Of a stretch of 48,603 nucleotides of DNA, positions 40,862 through 48,603 are shown piece after piece. The DNA is from Actinomycetes bacterium. Its GTDB lineage: Bacteria > Actinomycetota > Acidimicrobiia > IMCC26256 > PALSA-610. The notes beneath the pieces are model-generated. The model was not told the DNA's origin. It made no database searches and saw nothing but the letters and a program-made list of their open reading frames with translations. Each line of letters opens with the position of its first letter. The stretch's first letter is position 1. Made by a program: the position numbers and the translations under genes. The DNA lies in the NCBI GenBank assembly GCA_025463905.1, contig JAODBJ010000036.1:1-48603 (forward strand). Direction: 5' to 3'.

Positions 40862-42139
40862 ATGTGGTTGTCACGCGTGTCCGGGCGCTCCCGGTCGGCG
40901 CTGTCGCGATCCCCGGTCGATCTCGATCATTTCCATACGACGACGCCCGCGCTCGCCGGGTTTGCGAGCACGGTGGTCCAGCCCGCCACCGCACCGGGGG
41001 AAGTAAACGGGCGTGCGACGCGACGATTCAGAGTCGCTGCACTTCTTACCGCGGCGATCGCGCTCGGAGGTTCCTTCCTCGCGACTCGACCCGCGAGCGC
41101 CGCGTCCACTGACGCAAACATGGTGAGCGCACACGGCGCGCCGGTGCTCGGTTCGCCGATCCCCGGCTTGACGCTGCCCGCCGTCGGGATCGCGGCGACG
41201 CCGAGCCATGCCGGCTACTGGGTGGTCGCCAGCGACGGCGGCGTGTTCGCGTTCGGGGACGCGAAGTTCTTCGGCTCCACCGGCAACGTGCCTCTCGTGG
41301 CGCCGATCGTCGGTCTCGCGTCAACCCCGAGCGGCAACGGCTACTGGCTGGTTGCCAACGACGGCGGGGTGTTCGCGTTCGGCGACGCTCACTTCTATGG
41401 CTCGCTCGGCGGGCGTCCGCTGGCGGCCCCGATCGCCGGCATCGCGCCCACCTCGACCGGCGCGGGTTACCGGCTCGTAGGCAACGACGGTGGCGTGTTC
41501 GCGTTCGGCGACGCCGGCTACTACGGATCCGCAGCGGCGATTCACGTCAGCTCTCCGGTCACCGGCATCGCGAGCTCACACGCCGGCCACGGCTACCTGC
41601 TCGTGTCGCGCGACGGCGGTGTGTTCACGTACGGTGACGCGACGTTCCGCGGCGCGCCACTCGACCCGAGCGCGTCGCCGGCCGTGGGCATCGCGTCCAG
41701 CGCCGACGGCAACGGGTACGTGATTGTTCGCTCCGACGGGCACGTCTTCGCGTACGGCACGCTGTACCGCGGCGATGCTGCCGGCATCGGCGCGCCGCCG
41801 GTCGTCGGCATCGCGACGGGCCAAAGCGGCTACTGGATCGCGCACGGCGCGACGCCTCCGCCGATCGACCTGTCGGGGAACCCGTTCCTCGCGTGCACCC
41901 GTCATCACGAGTCCGACAGCTCGGGCGGCTACCACGCCGTGAGTCCGGGTGGCACCTACCGCGGCGCCTATCAGTTCTCGCGCTCCACGTGGGACAACAC
42001 CGCGCGGGCGGCAGGACGCCCCGACCTCGTGGGCGTTGACCCTGCGCAGGCCGCGCCCGCCGACCAGGACTTCCTCGCCTTGCAGCTGTACCACTGGCAG
42101 GGTGCAGCACCCTGGGGTGGTCGCTGCGCCGGTCTCTAG
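40862..42139 (+). CDS. Rpf/transglycosylase-like secreted protein with propeller-like repeats
   Basis: 425 residues from ATG 40862 (an upstream ATG at 40805 is also in frame). The N-terminal region is long before a secretion-type hydrophobic stretch (VAALLTAAIALGGSFLA, cleavage near ARPASAA), so the true start is uncertain. The middle (about 95-330) has six or more GYWLVANDGGVFAFGDAxFxGS units, the same module as in the SGNH protein at 9695. The C-terminal domain (about 345-425), with CTRHHESDSSGGYHAVSPGG, YRGAYQFSRSTWDNTA and YHWQGAAPWGGRC, matches the resuscitation-promoting-factor/lysozyme-like family; the Glu in HHESD is the likely catalytic acid. It probably cleaves peptidoglycan glycan strands. 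Confidence 0.86.
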   Translation: MWLSRVSGRSRSALSRSPVDLDHFHTTTPALAGFASTVVQPATAPGEVNGRATRRFRVAALLTAAIALGGSFLATRPASAASTDANMVSAHGAPVLGSPIPGLTLPAVGIAATPSHAGYWVVASDGGVFAFGDAKFFGSTGNVPLVAPIVGLASTPSGNGYWLVANDGGVFAFGDAHFYGSLGGRPLAAPIAGIAPTSTGAGYRLVGNDGGVFAFGDAGYYGSAAAIHVSSPVTGIASSHAGHGYLLVSRDGGVFTYGDATFRGAPLDPSASPAVGIASSADGNGYVIVRSDGHVFAYGTLYRGDAAGIGAPPVVGIATGQSGYWIAHGATPPPIDLSGNPFLACTRHHESDSSGGYHAVSPGGTYRGAYQFSRSTWDNTARAAGRPDLVGVDPAQAAPADQDFLALQLYHWQGAAPWGGRCAGL

Positions 42140-42167
42140 CGGGAGAGCGAAAGCGTCTCTGACGAAT

Positions 42168-42198
42168 GAACGGCCCGGGGCAATGCCCCGGGCCGTTC
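42168..42198. terminator. Very strong bidirectional terminator hairpin
   Basis: GAACGGCCCGGGGC-AAT-GCCCCGGGCCGTTC is a perfect 14-bp stem with a 3-base loop. Flanking GACGAA/TTCGTC bases could extend it with a bulge. It lies between the convergent Rpf-like and pstS genes. There is no pure T tract; GTCATT follows on the plus strand. Confidence 0.88.
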
Positions 42199-42217
42199 GT
42201 CATTCAGTACTCGCTGT

Positions 42218-43855
42218 TCACGAGCGACGTGCTTCGTCCTCCGCTCGCTGCCGGAGCACCATCGCGAGCAGGGGCGGCGCGCTGACCACGAGGAGGATCA
42301 ACAACACCGCGATGACGTAGAGCAACACGGGGACCGGTCCGCTGCTGCGGTGAATGGAGATGGGCTGTCCGCTGGCTGCGTTCTGTGTGTTCGTGCCGCC
42401 GCCATTGTCGAGCAAGCCGGCCGGGTTGCCAGCGGTGCCGTTACCGCTACCTCCGCCGCCGCCTCCGGATCCGGCGATCGTGGTCGTCGTATTGCCGTTG
42501 CGGTTCCCGCTTCCCGTCGTGCCGTTGCCGCCGCCGTTGCCGCCGCCGTTCCCGCCGCCGTTCCCGATCGTCGTATTAGTGGTGCCACCTCCGGGCGGAA
42601 CCCCGGCCGGAGGGTCGTTCTGGTTCGAACCGGGAGGCGGTGGCGGCGCGGCACCCGTGATGAAGTTCCCGGTGATGGTCGGGTTGTTGCACTGGTTGAT
42701 GGCCGGAGGCGCGACATGGCCGGGGATCTTGTTGTTGGCCGCGAAGCCGTTTTCCACCAGCACCTTCGGTAACGGGGAGTACCCGAGCCGTTCCGCTTCC
42801 TGCTGCCCGGCGCAAAGGAAGTAGAGGATGAACTTGCTCAGCACGGTTCCCTTCTCCGCGGTGAACGGAGCAGCGGTCGTGATCGGAGCGATCATGTAGC
42901 TGTAGCTCGAAACCGGGTACGCACGCGAGTCGTTGAAGTTGTACACGCCGCTGAGGTTCTGCGTGTTGTCGGCGTTGAAACTTGCGCCTTGCAACGCAAT
43001 CGCGACGTTGTGCGCGGTCGGTTGGGCGTAGTAGCCGGCGTGATTCAGGATCGACGCGACCGGGAAGCCCTTTTCCAGCGCGTAGCCGTACTCGACGTAG
43101 CCGATGGAGCCCTGGCCGTAGCCGGCGGAGACGTAGCTCGAGACGCCGAGCGATCCCGACTGCTGCACCGAACCCGTGAACTGCGGGTACAACGAGGTCG
43201 GTGGGCACGGGTTGTCGGGGATCCCGACCTTGTGACAGAACGCGGTCCACACCGCGCCGGTCTGGTTGGCCATGAACGCGCTGAATTGCGCGCTCGTCCC
43301 AGAACCGTCGGAACGAGTCACCGGGGTGATGTGCAGACTTGGGAACTTCCGGCCGCCGTTGTCGGCCGAGATGCGCGCGTCGCTCCAGTCGGTGATCACG
43401 CCGGTGAAGATCTGGGCGAGCGTGAGCGGCTTGAGCCGTAGGTTCGTCACCCGCTGTCCGCCGACGTCCAGGTGGTACATGAACGACGTACCACCGGCCA
43501 CGATCGGCAGATAGGTGTACGGACGCCCGGCGGCATTGGCGATTTCGTTGACCGTTTCGCCGTCGGGCGTCTTGTAGGCCTGCTGGAACGGAATCTCGGA
43601 AATCGCGAAGTCGCTGGTCTTGCTGTAGTAGTAGACGCGGCCGGCGCTCGAACCATTCGCGTTGAAGTTGATCGAAAGACCCTGGCGCGCGACGTCGGCG
43701 ATCCACTGCTGGGTCGCGATCGCGCTCCACGTGGACCCAGCACCGGTGAGGATGACGTCAGCCGCCGCCGGACGGGCCATGAGCGGGAGTACGCCGATCA
43801 CGGCAATTCCGAACGCGGCGAAAAGGCGCGTCGTTGTACGACGAAATCGCGTCAT
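42218..43855 (-). CDS. pstS: Phosphate-binding protein PstS with Gly-rich stalk and C-terminal membrane anchor
   Basis: 545 residues from ATG 43855. A signal peptide (about 1-32, ending ARPAAA) precedes the PBP domain. It shows GAGSTW and the phosphate-loop-like RSDGSGTSAQF (the usual RSDGSGT), plus FAISEIPFQ and SLGVSSYVSAGYGQGSIGYVEYGYA. After about residue 400 comes a Pro/Gly/Asn/Thr-rich stalk (NGGGNGGGNGGGNGT). A final helix (VPVLLYVIAVLLILLVVSAPPLLAMVL) and a charged tail would hold it in the membrane. Most actinobacterial PstS are lipoproteins; this one has no lipobox. It is last in the pst operon, 19 bases after pstB. Confidence 0.92.
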   Translation of the reverse strand: MTRFRRTTTRLFAAFGIAVIGVLPLMARPAAADVILTGAGSTWSAIATQQWIADVARQGLSINFNANGSSAGRVYYYSKTSDFAISEIPFQQAYKTPDGETVNEIANAAGRPYTYLPIVAGGTSFMYHLDVGGQRVTNLRLKPLTLAQIFTGVITDWSDARISADNGGRKFPSLHITPVTRSDGSGTSAQFSAFMANQTGAVWTAFCHKVGIPDNPCPPTSLYPQFTGSVQQSGSLGVSSYVSAGYGQGSIGYVEYGYALEKGFPVASILNHAGYYAQPTAHNVAIALQGASFNADNTQNLSGVYNFNDSRAYPVSSYSYMIAPITTAAPFTAEKGTVLSKFILYFLCAGQQEAERLGYSPLPKVLVENGFAANNKIPGHVAPPAINQCNNPTITGNFITGAAPPPPPGSNQNDPPAGVPPGGGTTNTTIGNGGGNGGGNGGGNGTTGSGNRNGNTTTTIAGSGGGGGGSGNGTAGNPAGLLDNGGGTNTQNAASGQPISIHRSSGPVPVLLYVIAVLLILLVVSAPPLLAMVLRQRAEDEARRS

Positions 43856-43874
43856 GAAAGCAATGCTCCTTGGC

Positions 43875-44837
43875 TCAACCGAACCGGCCGCGCACGTAGT
43901 CGAGTGTGCGGGTGTCTTCGGGCTCGGAGAACAACCTTTCGGTGGGGCCGCTCTCGACGATCCGCCCGGGTTCGTTCTCCCCGGCAAGGAAGAACGCGCA
44001 CGACTGCGAGACGCGTTGGGCTTGTTGCATGTTGTGGGTGACGATCACCACGGTGATTCGTTCACAGATCTCGGCGATGGTTTCCTCGATGCGTCGCGTC
44101 GACGTCGGGTCCAGCGCGGAGCACGGTTCGTCCATCAGCAGCACGTGTGGTTCGACGGCGAGCGCGCGGGCGATGCACAGGCGCTGTTGTTGACCGCCGG
44201 AGAGCGATCCGCCGGGCGCGGCGAGGCGGTTACGCACTTCGTTCCACAGGCCCGCTTGTACGAGGCAGTCTTCGACGATCTCCGCGTACGAACGCGTCGA
44301 TTTCATCCCCGACAGCTTCAAGCCCGACACCACGTTCTCCGCGATCGTCATCGTGGGGAACGGGTTCGGCTTTTGGAACACCATGCCGATGCGGCGGCGC
44401 GTCTCGGTGACGGGCAGGTTCCCCCGGTAGATATCGGTGCCGCCGAGTTCGACCACGCCCGCGAGTGCTGCGCCGTGCACCAACTCGTGCATGCGGTTGA
44501 GGATGCGCAGAAACGTCGACTTCCCGCAGCCCGACGGACCGATCAACGCCGTCACCCGATTCGGTGCCATATCGAGCGACACCCGCTCGAGCACTTTGTG
44601 GTCGCCGAACCAGGCGCTCACGTTCTGAGCGGTGATGCCTGCGCTCCGTGAAGCCGGGCGCGCGATGAACGGGTCCGGAGGCAACGTCATGGTGTCGGTG
44701 TCGGTGAAGCGCGCGTACACCGGCGCGGCTTCCGTGTTGTCGAACGCCGGCGGCGGGGAAGGCGGCGGCGGCGCCGGCATCGAGCGCGGCCGTCCGGTGT
44801 GGGTTTCGAACGGGTCGAGTTCCGACGGACTTGTCAC
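43875..44837 (-). CDS. pstB: Phosphate ABC transporter ATP-binding protein PstB
   Basis: 320 residues from GTG 44837, which overlaps the pstA stop (GTGA). The ABC domain (about 68-320) has Walker A GPSGCGKST (100-108), a Q-loop FQKPNPFP, the signature LSGGQQQR, Walker B VLLMDEP and the H-loop VTHNMQQA. About 65 extra N-terminal residues, rich in Pro and Asp, are unusual for PstB; a later start (ATG at residue 50) would remove most of them. It powers high-affinity phosphate import. Confidence 0.95.
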   Translation of the reverse strand: MTSPSELDPFETHTGRPRSMPAPPPPSPPPAFDNTEAAPVYARFTDTDTMTLPPDPFIARPASRSAGITAQNVSAWFGDHKVLERVSLDMAPNRVTALIGPSGCGKSTFLRILNRMHELVHGAALAGVVELGGTDIYRGNLPVTETRRRIGMVFQKPNPFPTMTIAENVVSGLKLSGMKSTRSYAEIVEDCLVQAGLWNEVRNRLAAPGGSLSGGQQQRLCIARALAVEPHVLLMDEPCSALDPTSTRRIEETIAEICERITVVIVTHNMQQAQRVSQSCAFFLAGENEPGRIVESGPTERLFSEPEDTRTLDYVRGRFG

Positions 44838-45979
44838 GCGAGACCCTTTCGAGCGAGACGCCAACGTTTGATCCGGCCGATGTGCGCCGGACCGCGCCCG
44901 CCGATGACGCGGGCGGTCACGAACAACACGAGCACGAGCAGGATGAGCACGAGTGCGCCGGTCCAGCCGCGTTTCCACTGCTCGGCGGTCGTTTGGGTGT
45001 GGAAGATGTTGTAGACGAACAGAACGAGCGAGCTCTGTTGGCCCTTGAACACGTTCCAGTTCACAAAGCGCGATCCACCGATGGTCAACAAGAGCGGCGC
45101 GGTCTCGCCGATGACGCGCGCGAGGCCGAGGATCACCGCGGTCACGAGCCCGGTGCGCGCGGTCGGCAGCACCACGTTGCGAGTGGTGCGCCAGTCGGTG
45201 GCACCGAGCGCGAGACCCGCCTCGCGCAAGCCGCCGGGCACGAGGCGCAGCACGATTTCTGACGTGCGGGTGACCGTCGGCAACATCATCACGGCCAGAG
45301 CCAGCCCGCCGGCAAGGCCGTTCTGCTGGCCGTGATTTATCACGACCACGAAGGAGGTGTAGATGAACAGTCCGGCGACGATCGACGGCAGCGCACTCAT
45401 CGCGTCGACGATCGTGCGCACCGGCCGGGCGAGGCGCCCACCGATCTCGTTGAGGTAGAGCGCAGTGGTGATGCCGAGCGGCACCGAGATGCACATTGCG
45501 ATGCCGACCTGTTCGAGCGTGCCGATGATCGCGTGGCGGGCGCCGCCGGACGTCCCTTTGTCGAGGCTGCCGACGAACCGTTCGTCTTTCGTGAAGAACG
45601 ACGCGTGTAGCGCGTGGTAGCCCTTCAGCACGATGTAGCCGAGGATGGCGACCAGCGGCACGATCAGGGCGAGGCCGCCACTCCACATCACGATGCGCAC
45701 AACCTGGTCGCGGGCGCGCAGCTTGTCGTGATTGGCGCGGGCGACGAACCACGCGATGAGCAGGAACGTCGCGTACCAGGCGATGCCGAACCCGATCGTG
45801 CCGGTCAAGGGTGTGAGCCGCTCGTAGATCAGCCACGTGAGGCACAGCGACGAAAGTCCCGCGCCGATGAGCGGCCAGGCATCGGCCGGGTCCACCGAGC
45901 GGAACGGGATGCGCTCCTCGGGCGGTGTGTACAGCGGCTCGTCGCCGCGAAGGTCGATCTCGCCGGCGGTTGTGGTCAT
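44834..45979 (-). CDS. pstA: Phosphate ABC transporter permease PstA
   Basis: 381 residues from ATG 45979, two codon bases downstream of the pstC stop. Two extra N-terminal helices (about 29-48 and 52-75) come before the standard six-helix permease core. The core has the EAA loop LREAGLALGATDWRTTRNVVLPTA and the family sequence IGTLEQVGIAMCISVPLGI. The chain is longer than typical PstA (about 290-300 residues) because of the N-terminal hydrophobic pair. It forms the channel with PstC. Confidence 0.94.
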   Translation of the reverse strand: MTTTAGEIDLRGDEPLYTPPEERIPFRSVDPADAWPLIGAGLSSLCLTWLIYERLTPLTGTIGFGIAWYATFLLIAWFVARANHDKLRARDQVVRIVMWSGGLALIVPLVAILGYIVLKGYHALHASFFTKDERFVGSLDKGTSGGARHAIIGTLEQVGIAMCISVPLGITTALYLNEIGGRLARPVRTIVDAMSALPSIVAGLFIYTSFVVVINHGQQNGLAGGLALAVMMLPTVTRTSEIVLRLVPGGLREAGLALGATDWRTTRNVVLPTARTGLVTAVILGLARVIGETAPLLLTIGGSRFVNWNVFKGQQSSLVLFVYNIFHTQTTAEQWKRGWTGALVLILLVLVLFVTARVIGGRGPAHIGRIKRWRLARKGLA

Positions 45980-45980
45980 C

Positions 45981-46985
45981 TCAGATCTCCGTCGACGCGC
46001 CGGAACGTGACCGGGCAACGATTGTCGACGCGATTGCGTTGACGCCGAGCGTCACGACGAAGAGCGCGAGCCCGGCCGCGATCAGGCCGTCGCGCGCCGT
46101 CGGGTTCGACACCGACTCCGAGAAGTTCAAGGCAATGAGGGCCGAGATCGAGTGGGTCCCGTTGGCCAGGATCGAGGCGCGAGGCTGAAAGAACGGAGAG
46201 ATGATGAACGTCACCGCGATCGTCTCGCCGAGCGCGCGGCCCAGGCCGAGCATCGTGCCGCCGATCATGCCGCCGCGCCCGAACGGCAGCACAACGGTGC
46301 GCACGACGCCCCACTTCGTCGCGCCGAGCGCGAGCGCGCCTTCTTTTTCGCCTTGGGGCGCCTGCGCGAACACTTCGCGCATCACCGTCGTGCAGACGGG
46401 CACGACCATCAGAGAGACGACGACACCCGCGATGAAGGTCGACGACGTGAATGCCGACAGTGCCGTGCCGTTCTGCACGTGGAAGAACGGGATGAAGCCG
46501 AGGTGATCGCTCAGCCACTTGCTGACGTGCACAAGGTGCGGCTGCAGGTAGAACAAACCCCACAGGCCGTAGATGAGGCTCGGCACCGCCGCGAGGAGAT
46601 CGACGAGCGAGGTGAGCAGCCGCCGGACGCGTCGGGGTGCGTACTCCGTGAGGAACAGCGCGGCGACCGTTGCGACCGGTACCGCGATCACGATTGCGAC
46701 GATCGCGATCTCGAACGTCAAGGGCAGCACCGCTGCGATACCGAACGGGCCGTTCTGCGCGGCCAGCCAGCGCTTTTCGGTGAGGAACGCGAAGCCGCGG
46801 GCATTCAGTACGTGAAACGATCGCAGCAACAAGAAGCCACCGATGAAGCCCATGAGCGTGAGCGTGGCGACGCCGCCGCCCCGGGCCACGCCTCGATAGA
46901 CGCGGTCAGCGGGGTTTCGCCGCACGACGACGCGCAGCGGGACGTCACCGGCGTCCGCGATCGGCCGCGCATCGAGCACCGTCAT
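45981..46985 (-). CDS. pstC: Phosphate ABC transporter permease PstC
   Basis: 334 residues, six predicted helices, with the EAA loop KEGALALGATKWGVVRTVVLPFG and the RALGETIAVTFII segment seen in PstC. The first gene of the operon; GGGAGG lies about 12 bases before the ATG. Divergent from the PBP-like gene at 47258. The shared 272-base region holds a promoter-like pair and the PHO-box-like repeats. Confidence 0.95.
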   Translation of the reverse strand: MTVLDARPIADAGDVPLRVVVRRNPADRVYRGVARGGGVATLTLMGFIGGFLLLRSFHVLNARGFAFLTEKRWLAAQNGPFGIAAVLPLTFEIAIVAIVIAVPVATVAALFLTEYAPRRVRRLLTSLVDLLAAVPSLIYGLWGLFYLQPHLVHVSKWLSDHLGFIPFFHVQNGTALSAFTSSTFIAGVVVSLMVVPVCTTVMREVFAQAPQGEKEGALALGATKWGVVRTVVLPFGRGGMIGGTMLGLGRALGETIAVTFIISPFFQPRASILANGTHSISALIALNFSESVSNPTARDGLIAAGLALFVVTLGVNAIASTIVARSRSGASTEI

Positions 46986-47078
46986 CGGATCGGAAGTCCT
47001 CCCGCCAGGTTCATCGGACCAGAGGCGCTGGTTGCGCCGCGTGATGCCCGCCCGTCATACTCAACTAAGACAATTGGG

Positions 47079-47108
47079 AAAGTAGGGTACGCCGCAACAA
47101 GCCGTCAA
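47079..47108 (-). promoter_or_regulatory. Candidate sigma-70-type promoter for pstCABS
   Basis: On the minus strand TTGACG (47103-47108) and TACTTT (47079-47084) are separated by 18 bases, about 94 bases upstream of the pstC start. The PHO-box-like repeats end 43 bases further upstream, a normal position for activator sites. Confidence 0.45.
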
Positions 47109-47150
47109 GCGGGCGGTAATGCCGTTTCAGTTTCACAGGGGCGGTTGGCC

Positions 47151-47183
47151 GCGAAGTGACCTCGCAGTGAACGACCGCTGAAC
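47151..47183 (-). promoter_or_regulatory. Three 11-bp direct repeats resembling a PHO box
   Basis: Read on the minus strand the three contiguous units are GTTCAGCGGTC, GTTCACTGCGA and GGTCACTTCGC. Streptomyces PhoP boxes are 11-bp direct repeats with a GTTCACC core; these units match 5-6 of those 7 positions. They lie between divergent phosphate-related genes, so binding of a PhoP/RegX3-type regulator under low phosphate is likely. Confidence 0.7.
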
Positions 47184-47257
47184 AGATCATCGGTGACTGG
47201 GCTCGCACACAGTGGGCCGTGTTACTTCTAACTGGACCCCGGGCAGGCAGGACCGTC

Positions 47258-48603
47258 TTGCAATCAACCGAGGAAAAGCAACGCCCTTCTCGGTCGCGGC
47301 GCACGCGCGCGCGATGGAGGAGGTTGGGTGGGGCAGTGGCGGCGCTGGGCGTCTTCGTCGGCGTTGTTGCGCTCCCGGCCGGGAGCATGGCCAACGCAGC
47401 GAAGCAGCCGCGCACGCTCACGGTTTCGCCGGCCGACAACCTCACCAACCAGGTCGTCGAGGTGTCGTGGGCCGGGTTCAAGCCGACCAAGCGGAGCGGG
47501 GTCCCGACGGTCACGGTCATGCAATGCGTCGCGCACCCGGCGAACATTGCGACCGGCTGTTACACGGCCGCCACCTTCCCCAACTCCGACAACGGCAACC
47601 AGGTGAACGGCGCGATCACCGCCAAAGACGGCACCGGCCACGCGTCGATCGAAGTGCGGCCCCGCTTCGATCTTCCGCAACTCGGTTGCACCGACTCCAA
47701 TCCGTGCTCGATCGTCGCGTTCGAGGACGACGGCACTCCGTGGCCGGCGAGTGGACTGCCACTCACCGCGGCGAGCGCGCAGGTCGGTTTCGAGAAAACC
47801 GCCAAGGACTGCCCGCCCGTGTCCACCTTCGACTTTCAGTCGGAAGGTGAAGCCTCGGCGACCGCAACGGTCTCACGGTGGGCCGCCAACGTGTGCACGG
47901 CTACCCCACGCGACATCGTCTCGTACACCGAGAGCTCGTCGAACCGCGCTCGCAACGATGTGATCCGCGGCCTCGTCGATGTCGGCTTCACTTCGTTGCC
48001 GGCGACCACAGCCGAACTTGCGACGGCACCGCCGAACACGAAGTTCGTGTACGCGCCGATCGATGCGACGGCAGCGGTGGTCGCGTACCAGATGCAAGAC
48101 GGCAACACGCTCGAACAGATCAACGATCTGGCGATAACGCCGCGGCTGTTCGCACGGCTCATCACCGGATCCGACGTGCCGCAGTGGGACGGTGACGGCG
48201 ACTTCACGCAGCTGAACCCCACCGCGCATGCCTATCCGTTCAAACACGCCGCCTTCCCGCTCCTGCGCGGCGACGACAACGCCGACACGTGGCTCGTCAC
48301 GAACTGGCTGGGAGCCGATCCCCGTACGAAGGCGTTCCTCGCCGGGAACGACCCGGGGAACCCGAAGATCACGGTCGACTCGTACTGGAAGAACTACAAG
48401 TACCCGGTCACCGCGTTCCAGAACCTCGACCACGTGCTCTTCGACGGTGGCTACCAGACGCTGCTCAACAGCGCCGACGTGGCGCACCACCTGTACTACA
48501 GCGCACCCGCCGTCGCGAGCACGCCCGATACCGGTTACGAGTACGTCGGCGTGCTCGACCTCCCGACGGCGTTGCGCTACCGCCTTCCGATGTTCAAGCT
48601 CAC
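47258..48603 (+). CDS. Secreted phosphate-binding-like (PBP) protein with Ig-like N-terminal domain, 3' truncated
   Basis: The frame is open to the window end (448+ codons), so the gene is incomplete. The start is uncertain: TTG 47258 gives a basic N terminus and a secretion signal (RRLGGAVAALGVFVGVV, cleavage near SMANA). GTG 47219, TTG 47324 and GTG 47336 are alternatives. A neocarzinostatin/Ig-like domain follows (LTVSPADNLTNQVVEVSWAGF and TVMQCVAHP), then a PstS-like periplasmic-binding region with YTESSSNRARNDVIRGLVDVGF, KFVYAPIDATAAVVAYQM and LITGSDVPQWDGDGDF. The four cysteines near the start of the second part are likely disulphides. Position beside the PHO-box-like repeats supports a phosphate-responsive role. 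Confidence 0.82.
   Translation, partial: MQSTEEKQRPSRSRRTRARWRRLGGAVAALGVFVGVVALPAGSMANAAKQPRTLTVSPADNLTNQVVEVSWAGFKPTKRSGVPTVTVMQCVAHPANIATGCYTAATFPNSDNGNQVNGAITAKDGTGHASIEVRPRFDLPQLGCTDSNPCSIVAFEDDGTPWPASGLPLTAASAQVGFEKTAKDCPPVSTFDFQSEGEASATATVSRWAANVCTATPRDIVSYTESSSNRARNDVIRGLVDVGFTSLPATTAELATAPPNTKFVYAPIDATAAVVAYQMQDGNTLEQINDLAITPRLFARLITGSDVPQWDGDGDFTQLNPTAHAYPFKHAAFPLLRGDDNADTWLVTNWLGADPRTKAFLAGNDPGNPKITVDSYWKNYKYPVTAFQNLDHVLFDGGYQTLLNSADVAHHLYYSAPAVASTPDTGYEYVGVLDLPTALRYRLPMFKL

Noticed and set aside
43875-45845. A 656-residue minus-strand protein ending in PstB
   Set aside because: The N-terminal part is a shadow of PstA in another frame; PstB starts at GTG 44837 with a GTGA overlap.
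1-48603. tRNA genes, rRNA, integrase or attachment sites
   Set aside because: No cloverleaf-like sequences, conserved rRNA stretches, integrase motifs or flanking direct repeats were recognised by eye. A covariance-model scan could still find a tRNA.

Overview
The window reads as high-GC chromosomal DNA from an actinobacterium, most likely a member of the Acidimicrobiia (inference). The actinobacterial signs are a MtrA-MtrB-LpqB style block, mycothiol-type enzymes, two DUF3499 proteins, a SigK/RskA-type pair, frequent GTG/TTG starts and many ATGA/GTGA start-stop overlaps. The GYWLVAxDGGVFxFGDA repeat modules are the main hint of Acidimicrobiia. I saw no rRNA, tRNA, CRISPR array, insertion sequence or phage gene. 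The sequence looks like ordinary chromosome rather than an island.

Left part (1-12972): the 3' end of a giant secreted tandem-repeat (cadherin/Ig-like) protein, an SDR oxidoreductase, a small secreted TTPTSxDDHGG-repeat protein, a NarL-type two-component pair, an NlpC/P60 cell-wall hydrolase, a lipoprotein esterase, an SGNH hydrolase fused to propeller-like repeats, and an SDR plus divergent QueA-like pair behind an AT-rich palindrome. Next (13016-16073) comes a neighbourhood with DUF427, PIG-L deacetylase, limonene-epoxide-hydrolase-like, mycothiol-dependent-isomerase-like and AhpD-like genes, which suggests electrophile/epoxide or thiol chemistry.

Middle (16131-31204): an O-antigen-ligase-like polymerase with TPRs, an ECF sigma factor with a membrane partner carrying a large outer domain, a ferric-reductase-like membrane protein, a GAF-PP2C phosphatase, a ketopantoate reductase, a secreted trypsin-like protease, the mtrA-mtrB-lpqB-like operon with a minimal LpqB, a STAS protein lacking the usual serine, a secreted Thr/Pro-rich protein, and a sigK-rskA pair.

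Right part (31398-48603): a metallo-beta-lactamase/Rieske fusion, a VOC protein, two tandem DUF3499 zinc-ribbon-like proteins, a homoserine-kinase-like GHMP kinase with an SDR, an enoyl-CoA-hydratase-like gene with an M20 peptidase, a GerW-like protein, a PYROXD2-like FAD enzyme, an Rpf-like muralytic protein behind a CRP-like palindrome, and a phosphate uptake operon in the order pstC-pstA-pstB-pstS. Upstream of pstC lie a promoter-like pair and three 11-bp direct repeats resembling an actinobacterial PHO box. They are shared with a divergent second phosphate-binding-like protein that runs off the window.

Non-coding structure worth noting: a dispersed element of about 75 bp occurs once right after a stop codon (36065) and once in frame inside the polymerase gene (16815). 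There is also a 73-bp imperfect palindrome (20564-20636), several strong hairpin terminators and several operator-like palindromes.
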